Under the pieces are notes generated by a model. The model was not told the origin of the DNA and searched no databases. It worked only from the letters and a program-made list of their open reading frames with translations. From an uncultured Acetatifactor sp. (lineage in GTDB: Bacteria; Bacillota; Clostridia; Lachnospirales; Lachnospiraceae): DNA of 12,051 nucleotides. Shown one piece after another: positions 7,447-12,051 of the stretch; positions within the stretch are counted from its first letter, which is position 1, and every line of letters starts with the position of its first letter. The position numbers and the translations under genes were made by a program. The DNA lies in NCBI GenBank assembly GCA_934426825.1, contig CAKRYI010000038.1, positions 1 to 12,051 on the forward strand. The letters run 5' to 3'.

Positions 7447-9357
7447 ATGGCTGAAATAAAATTTGAAGAGGGATATTTATTTAGAAATAATAGAGCAATT
7501 ACATCTTCTCCAGATATAGCATTAACTGAGTTAGTGGCAAATGCATGGGATGCAGGTGCACTAAAGGTCGATATAACTTTACCTTATGAGGACAGTAAAC
7601 AGATAAGTATAAAAGACAATGGATGTGGTATGACGGAAGAAGAGTTTGATGAACGGTGGATGACATTGAATTATAATCGTACAAAGCATCAAGGCAAGTA
7701 TGTTACTTTTCCGGAAACTTTAGCAAGTGAAAATAGGAAAAGAATTGCTTACGGAAGAAACGGAGTAGGAAGACATGGCATGTTTTGCTTTTCTGATAAA
7801 TATACGGTTATGACATATAAAAACGGTTCTTGTTTTGAATGCACTATTGAGATGTCATCGGGAGAGGAACCTTTTAAAATTATAAATAGGAAGAATTATT
7901 CTAAGGATGGGCATGGAACAGAGATTCATGCATATGCGCATAGGAATATTCCTAATATAGTGACTATAAAAGAAATAATTGCTGCAAGATTTATTTATGA
8001 CCCGCAGTTTGAAGTGAGTATAAATGGTGAATTATTGTCACTTACAACATGTGATGGAATAGTTGAACAAAAGAATCTTGAAACGATTAATGGGAAAAAA
8101 CTTTGTGTTTCAATTATTGATTCTACAAAAGGTGCAATAAGTTCACAACAACATGGTGTTGCCTTTTGGGTATGTGGGAGACTAGTGGGAAATCCGTCTT
8201 GGTCATATGGAAGATATCAATTTATGGATGCACGATATAGAGTAGCTAAAAGATATACTATAATTGTTAAATCAGATGATATTATAGATGAAGTATTACC
8301 TGATTGGACTGGTTTCTTGAATTCTATTGTAATGGATAATATTTATTCAGAAGTTAAGACTGTTGTGAACGAGCTGGTTGGTGTTGTTATGAAAACACAC
8401 ATAGAAGATATAAAGGCAGAAGTAATAGAAGAAAAAAGAGAAGAATTAGAGGTGCTTTCATTATCGGAAAAACGAGAAGTGTCTGCATTTATGGATGTGT
8501 TGTCAAATACTAATCCTATGATGGCACCAGAGGTGTTACGATTTTCAGTTGAATCATTAATGAAAATTCAAAAAGCTAAAAAGGGACAGGAGCTGCTTGC
8601 TCAACTAAGTAATATGCAACCTGACGAATTAGATAAATTATCAGATTTACTTAAAAATTGGGATATTAATGATATTGTGAATGTGATTGATGAGATTGAT
8701 AGGCGAATATTAGTGGTAGAAGCAATAAGCCGTGTATATGAAAAGCGCGAGACCGATGAATTGCATACTTTGCATCCAATGGTGTTAGCTGCACGTTGGC
8801 TTTTTGGAGCGGAATTTGATTCACCAATGTTTGTGTCGAATCGTGCCTTGAATACAGTTGTAAAGACTTTATTTAAAGAAGATGACTATGACACTTCGGC
8901 AATTGCAAATCCGAGAAAACGCCCTGATATTGTTTGCTTAAAAAAATCTACTATGAGGGCGGTATGTACGGATAGAATAGATAATGAAGCTGGGGGGATA
9001 ATGAAACCAGACCAGGTTCTGATTATAGAATTAAAAAGAGGTGGATTTGAAATTGGTCCACAAGAAGTGTTCCAAGCCGAGAATTATGTAAGACAGATAA
9101 AGAAGTCGGGAATATTGCATAAGACCTCAAATATCCATGCTTTTGTGGTAGGCTGTGAAATTGGAGATATAGATGTCCATAAAGTATCAGATAGTGGAAC
9201 TGTAGATGTTTTGACATATGGTCACTTGGTTGAAACTGCTAATGTTAAGTTATTTGGATTGAAAAAGACGCTTGAAGAACATTATAATAGTTTTAACGAT
9301 GAAAGCTTGGTCGAAAAGGCATTAAAAGAACCGGCCCAATTGAAAATGAAATTGTAA
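7447..9357 (+). CDS. GHKL (MORC/HSP90-like) ATPase with C-terminal PD-(D/E)XK-like motif
   Basis: The N-terminus is a clear GHKL ATP-binding domain. The N-box is ELVANAWDAGA with E28, N32 and D35, the G1 box is DNGCGM at 57-62, a glycine-rich lid GRNGVGRHG spans 103-111, and GTEIHAY forms the later box. Proteins of this superfamily use ATP-driven N-terminal dimerisation as a clamp. Prokaryotic MORC-like members are known to sit beside restriction-modification genes. The middle, about residues 310-450, is largely helical and charged. Near the C-terminus, RPDIV (D494) followed by IIELKRG (E528-x-K530) and a QEVFQAENY segment fits a PD-(D/E)XK nuclease with a long insertion. At 636 residues it would therefore be an ATP-gated clamp-nuclease. 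GGAGAGA at 7434-7440 is a good ribosome binding site. The 52-base gap upstream holds no evident promoter. The ATPase call is firm; the nuclease is a motif-level inference. Confidence 0.85.
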   Translation: MAEIKFEEGYLFRNNRAITSSPDIALTELVANAWDAGALKVDITLPYEDSKQISIKDNGCGMTEEEFDERWMTLNYNRTKHQGKYVTFPETLASENRKRIAYGRNGVGRHGMFCFSDKYTVMTYKNGSCFECTIEMSSGEEPFKIINRKNYSKDGHGTEIHAYAHRNIPNIVTIKEIIAARFIYDPQFEVSINGELLSLTTCDGIVEQKNLETINGKKLCVSIIDSTKGAISSQQHGVAFWVCGRLVGNPSWSYGRYQFMDARYRVAKRYTIIVKSDDIIDEVLPDWTGFLNSIVMDNIYSEVKTVVNELVGVVMKTHIEDIKAEVIEEKREELEVLSLSEKREVSAFMDVLSNTNPMMAPEVLRFSVESLMKIQKAKKGQELLAQLSNMQPDELDKLSDLLKNWDINDIVNVIDEIDRRILVVEAISRVYEKRETDELHTLHPMVLAARWLFGAEFDSPMFVSNRALNTVVKTLFKEDDYDTSAIANPRKRPDIVCLKKSTMRAVCTDRIDNEAGGIMKPDQVLIIELKRGGFEIGPQEVFQAENYVRQIKKSGILHKTSNIHAFVVGCEIGDIDVHKVSDSGTVDVLTYGHLVETANVKLFGLKKTLEEHYNSFNDESLVEKALKEPAQLKMKL

Positions 9358-9405
9358 TATTATTTGATATGATATTTCCATTGCAAATATTGAAGAAGGT
9401 GAAAA

Positions 9406-9873
9406 ATGGAGTACATTGAAATTGACAAAAAGATATTTCTGCAAGTGTTCCGATATGAGGATATTGAAGCCTTTACCCAAGTATGTGAACGGTCTCAAGA
9501 AGCTAATTATTTTGCAATTAAAGAAATATGGAATCCGGGAATTGAAGCGATTCTTCTTTATAAGCGTTTTTGGAGAATAATAAGTAACAATATTGGTTTC
9601 AGTTCGATGATAGATTGCGAACGGCTAAGTAATAATGAAAAGAAAATGGTAAGTCTATTGGGAGTACCGAAAAAATATAAGGGGATTTTTATTAATGATA
9701 TGAGAATATCGGTGACATGTAGACACAAAGGGATAGGCACAAAAGTCGTAAATAAAATTTTTCAAGATGATAAGACCTATATGTTGGAACCTGTAGAGGA
9801 TGGTAAAACATTTTGGAAGAAATTTGGTTTTAAGGAAACTGGCAAATTGGCTATTCGTGAGAAAGTTGAGTGA
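9406..9873 (+). CDS. GNAT-family N-acetyltransferase-like protein
   Basis: This 155-residue protein has the acetyl-CoA binding signature of the GNAT fold, RHKGIG with R106, G109 and G111, preceded by a strand (INDMRISVTC). It is followed by the FWKKFGF segment (137-143) typical of the last GNAT helix-strand. The substrate is not evident. The first 90 residues do not match a subfamily I recognise. It is the last gene of the block, 48 bases after the ATPase gene, with a GAAGGTG ribosome binding site at 9395-9401. Possible roles include modification of a protein partner, a toxin-like acetyltransferase (no antitoxin gene is seen beside it), or, more speculatively, DNA base modification as with the phage Mu Mom protein, which also has a GNAT-like fold. 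It may also be a passenger. The fold is likely; the role is unknown. Confidence 0.75.
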   Translation: MEYIEIDKKIFLQVFRYEDIEAFTQVCERSQEANYFAIKEIWNPGIEAILLYKRFWRIISNNIGFSSMIDCERLSNNEKKMVSLLGVPKKYKGIFINDMRISVTCRHKGIGTKVVNKIFQDDKTYMLEPVEDGKTFWKKFGFKETGKLAIREKVE

Positions 9874-9890
9874 GAACTGATTGAAATTTT

Positions 9891-9927
9891 TTCTTGTACG
9901 TTCTTGCACGAAATCTTAGTATATAAT
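9891..9927 (+). promoter_or_regulatory. Promoter with tandem 10-bp direct repeat upstream of TATAAT
   Basis: TTCTTGTACG (9891-9900) is followed directly by TTCTTGCACG (9901-9910), identical at nine of ten positions. A perfect -10 box TATAAT lies at 9922-9927, 11 bp after the second repeat and 23 bp before the ATG at 9951. No -35 hexamer sits at normal spacing: TTGCAC is 12 bp and TTGTAC 22 bp away. Tandem sites one helical turn apart that replace the -35 are typical of activator-dependent promoters such as those of PhoB-type response regulators. The repeats and the -10 are seen; activation is inferred. Alternatively they could be a repressor site. Confidence 0.55.
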
Positions 9928-9950
9928 GTAGAATTAAGGAATGAGGGTTT

Positions 9951-11138
9951 ATGAAATTTACAATAGGGACAGCTTCTAGTAGTATGGAATTTGCAGAAGA
10001 TATGAAGTTAATAAAAAGTTCTTTGCTCTATGCAGACGAAATTGAATTAATAGGAATGGCAGAGTATGCCATATATAATTACTTACCGAAATGTATAGCA
10101 AAGGCAAACGATATAGATGGAATATTGAGTGCGTTTATACCATTTCTTGGTGCGTTTGATAATAAAGAAGCAAATGAAATGGTTGAGCAGTTAAGAAATT
10201 TGAAACAACAAATTTCTCCGTATATGGCATATCTCAAAAAACAGAAAAAAAGAAATAAACAAGAAATTCTTGCACAAATTAAAATGGGACAAGTAGAAAA
10301 AGAATGCAGAGAATCATTTGATGTAATGATAAATTCTTTGATTGAACAAAGCGGTGCAAAGGATATTCAAAAGCTTGTGGATAGAAAGATTATTTCTGTT
10401 TATGATTATTCCTATAACAATTTTGGTATTGAAGAGTTGACAGGGGGATATTTTGCCAATTTACTAGGAACTATAAAACACGGAACATCATTTCCTTTGT
10501 TTGATAATATAAGTACTGATATAGTCAGGGCAGTAATAAATAATAAGATAATAGATTTTGGAAAAACAGATAAAGAAATTATCCGACATGCAGGTATAGC
10601 AAATAATATATTATCGACATTACCAACATTAGAAAAAGCAAGTATAGATGAAATATTGGATTTTAAAAAAGAAATGAAGGTTCCCTTGGATAATTTTAGA
10701 ATTGCAATATATGATTTTTCTCAAAAGATAACTTCAATGCCTTGGGATGATGATTTTCAATATGAATGTCTTAAGTTATATGATACGGAAGTTGTTCCAA
10801 AAGTAAATGAAATAAATGAGCTATCAAGCGAAATAAGTGTGTTGAAGAATTTTGGTAGTCGGATTTTGGCAGATGAAGAGGAACGAAGGAAATTAGGATA
10901 TGTTGGAGCAGGGCTTATTACAACTATAACGACGGGAACGAATATTGCAAGTGCACTAGGGATATTGGAGAACTTGATTCACATGGGTTCTAAAATTGGA
11001 TTAACAGGAGCAACTGTAACAGCATTTTTAAAAACAGCAGATTTGTTAAATCAATCCAGTAAAGAGGTAAAAGAGAAAAAAGGCGAAATTCAAAAAAATG
11101 TAATGTATTATTATTACAAGGCAAGTAAAAAAATATGA
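9951..11138 (+). CDS. Unknown protein with hydrophobic C-terminal region
   Basis: I do not recognise this 395-residue protein. The start (SSLLYADEIELIG at 23-35) resembles a beta strand/helix opening seen in several uncharacterised bacterial proteins, but I cannot assign a family. A lysine-rich, probably helical stretch lies at about 76-115. A hydrophobic, glycine/alanine/threonine-rich stretch runs from about 316 to 366 (GYVGAGLITTITTG, then GLTGATVTAF), long enough for one or two membrane helices, with a charged, tyrosine-rich tail after it. There is no N-terminal signal peptide. Its own promoter-like element lies upstream, with GAGGG at 9943-9947 close to the ATG and AAGGA at 9936-9940 further off. 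Its stop overlaps the next ATG by 4 bases. It is notably AT-rich. A C-terminal membrane region in a defence island would suit an effector that damages the membrane, but this is speculation. Confidence 0.8.
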   Translation: MKFTIGTASSSMEFAEDMKLIKSSLLYADEIELIGMAEYAIYNYLPKCIAKANDIDGILSAFIPFLGAFDNKEANEMVEQLRNLKQQISPYMAYLKKQKKRNKQEILAQIKMGQVEKECRESFDVMINSLIEQSGAKDIQKLVDRKIISVYDYSYNNFGIEELTGGYFANLLGTIKHGTSFPLFDNISTDIVRAVINNKIIDFGKTDKEIIRHAGIANNILSTLPTLEKASIDEILDFKKEMKVPLDNFRIAIYDFSQKITSMPWDDDFQYECLKLYDTEVVPKVNEINELSSEISVLKNFGSRILADEEERRKLGYVGAGLITTITTGTNIASALGILENLIHMGSKIGLTGATVTAFLKTADLLNQSSKEVKEKKGEIQKNVMYYYYKASKKI

Positions 11139-11981
11139 TAAATTTGATTATGGTAGAAAGTGAGATGAGCATTTTGGAGAATACTTTTGACCTTTCACGA
11201 TTTGATGAATACAGAGAAGATAACAGAAGAGAAGTGAAAAAAGCAAATGGTGGTCTGCCAATTTCATTGTGGGACACGTATTCTGCTTTTGCAAATTGCT
11301 ATGGCGGTGTCATTATCCTCGGTGTCAAAGAAGAAAAAGACGGCAGTTGGAAAACTACCGGTCTTCAGAATGCGTCCAAACTCCGAAAAGACTTCTGGGA
11401 TACCATCAATAATTCTAAGAAAGTGAATAGCAATCTCCTGTCGGAAGATGACGTACAGATGTATGAAATTGGCGAAAACAAAGATGTTATTATGGTTATT
11501 TATGTGCCTATGGCAAAGCGTGAGCAGAAGCCAATATATATCAATAATGATATTTTTAATGGCACTTTCCGTCGTAATTATGAGGGCGATTATCATTGTA
11601 CGAGATTGCAGGTAAAGACCATGCTCCGTGATCAGACCGAGCGCACTATGGATATGGAAGTGCTTGATAAGGTTCCGATGGAAGATTTGAATTATGATAC
11701 CATTCATGGATATCGTAACAGCCATCGTTCTTTAAAAGAAGGACATCCTTTTGAGCGCCTGAGCGACCATGAGTATCTGAGAAGCATTGGTGCGGCTGCT
11801 ATTTCTGATGAAGATGGAAAGTTGCATCCTACGGCAGCGGGTATGCTGATGTTTGGTGATGAGTACAACATTGTGCGTCACTTTCCGGAGTACTTCTTGG
11901 ATTACAGAGAAGAGTTGGACCCTACCACACGCTGGAGCGACAGAGTGCAGTCCAGTTCCGGGGAATGGTCCGGAAATGATA
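11135..11981 (+). pseudogene. AlbA_2/Schlafen-domain gene truncated by an insertion sequence
   Basis: The N-terminal domain is AlbA_2 (Schlafen-like): EDNRREVKKANGG and then the hallmark YSAFANCYGGVIILGVKE, followed by TFRRNYEGDYHC and the TAAGMLMFGDE segment. Such bacterial proteins are often annotated as ATP-binding or putative transcriptional regulators, and some Schlafen-type domains act on RNA; the role here is unknown. The longest start, ATG 11135, overlaps the previous stop (ATGA), but ATG 11165 (MSILENTFDL) agrees better with where relatives begin. A GTGAG lies directly before that ATG, too close for an ideal site. Relatives continue after the SSSGEWSGN stretch into an ATP-binding C-terminal part of some 200 residues. 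Here homology stops near 11977, where IS sequence begins, so roughly the C-terminal half is gone. The 3' part is about 40-50% G+C in sampled stretches, well above the preceding gene. No stop occurs before the window end, so the frame continues into the element. Confidence 0.75.
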
Positions 11982-11983
11982 TG

Positions 11984-12017
11984 TACCCCTTTTACTGGAC
12001 ATCCAGTGAAAGGGGTA
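11984..12017 (+). promoter_or_regulatory. Hairpin hiding the transposase ribosome binding site
   Basis: TACCCCTTTTACTGGA (11984-11999) pairs with TCCAGTGAAAGGGGTA (12002-12017) as a 16-bp stem with one T-G pair and only CA between the arms. The 3' arm contains AAGGGG, the likely transposase ribosome binding site, seven bases before ATG 12023. A transcript entering from the AlbA_2 gene would fold and hide the site, while a transcript starting inside the element would lack the 5' arm. Several insertion sequences use this strategy to block expression from outside transcription. The T-run after the stem could also make it act as a terminator. Confidence 0.5.
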
Positions 12018-12022
12018 TTTTT

Positions 12023-12051
12023 ATGCGTTACAGTTACGAATTCAAACGAAA
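12023..12051 (+). CDS. IS3-family-like transposase, first residues only
   Basis: Only nine complete codons are present (MRYSYEFKR), cut off by the window end. A start of the form YSYEFK followed by basic residues is common in the helix-turn-helix OrfA proteins of IS3/IS150-type transposases. Position next to a TG-started hairpin end supports this. An AAGGGG ribosome binding site lies seven bases upstream inside the hairpin. The AlbA_2 reading frame is the same frame, so it reads into this gene without a stop. Confidence 0.55.

Larger units (their letters stand above)
11982..12051 (+). mobile_element. Left end of an IS3-family-like insertion sequence (partial)
   Basis: AlbA_2-type coding homology ends abruptly and is followed by TGTACCCC at 11982. 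A TG dinucleotide is the usual outer end of IS3-family elements. A hairpin and then an ATG opening a typical IS3/IS150-like transposase N-terminus follow. The exact boundary is uncertain by a few bases, because the target duplication and the other end lie outside the window. The subgroup cannot be set from 70 bases. Confidence 0.6.

Noticed and set aside
9372..9390. Inverted repeat ATATTT/AAATAT between the ATPase and GNAT genes as a terminator
   Set aside because: The stem is six A-T pairs with no following T-run, too weak to terminate.
11264..11725. Long minus-strand open frame opposite the AlbA_2 gene
   Set aside because: The plus strand has clear AlbA_2 family motifs over the same bases. 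The antisense frame shows no recognisable motif and looks like a shadow; the other minus-strand frames were dismissed for the same reason.

Overview
The window looks like an accessory defence island from a low-G+C Firmicute, probably a Clostridia/Lachnospiraceae-type gut bacterium. By eye the main gene block is about one third G+C, the ribosome binding sites are AGGAGG-like, and the protein sequences read like those of that group. The organism assignment is inference. Every gene lies on the + strand, and no stretch over 300 bases lacks a gene.

Positions 1-184 hold repeated TTGTAAAA-type motifs that may be the end of an IS21-like element, then a possible weak promoter and a strong ribosome binding site. 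Positions 185-9873 are a tightly packed six-gene block. It encodes a UvrD-type helicase fused to an iron-sulfur RecB/Cas4-like nuclease, a small predicted PD-(D/E)XK protein, a Type III-style adenine methyltransferase (Mod), a translationally coupled Type III-style helicase/endonuclease (Res), a GHKL (MORC/HSP90-like) ATPase with its own C-terminal PD-(D/E)XK-like motif, and a GNAT-fold acetyltransferase. The core is a Mod/Res restriction-modification pair. The other genes add a second helicase, up to three more nucleases and an ATP-driven clamp-like protein. I infer one multi-part anti-phage system, extending the known association of prokaryotic MORC-like ATPases with restriction-modification genes.

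Positions 9874-11138 carry a separate promoter-like element, with a tandem 10-bp repeat 11 bp upstream of a TATAAT box. It precedes a 395-residue protein of unknown family with a hydrophobic C-terminal region. This protein overlaps by 4 bases a Schlafen/AlbA_2-domain gene whose 3' half is visibly richer in G+C. That gene is cut near 11981 by the left end of an IS3-family-like insertion sequence. The element starts with a 16-bp hairpin that covers the transposase ribosome binding site, and the transposase starts at 12023 and runs off the window. The truncated AlbA_2 reading frame continues in frame into the transposase.
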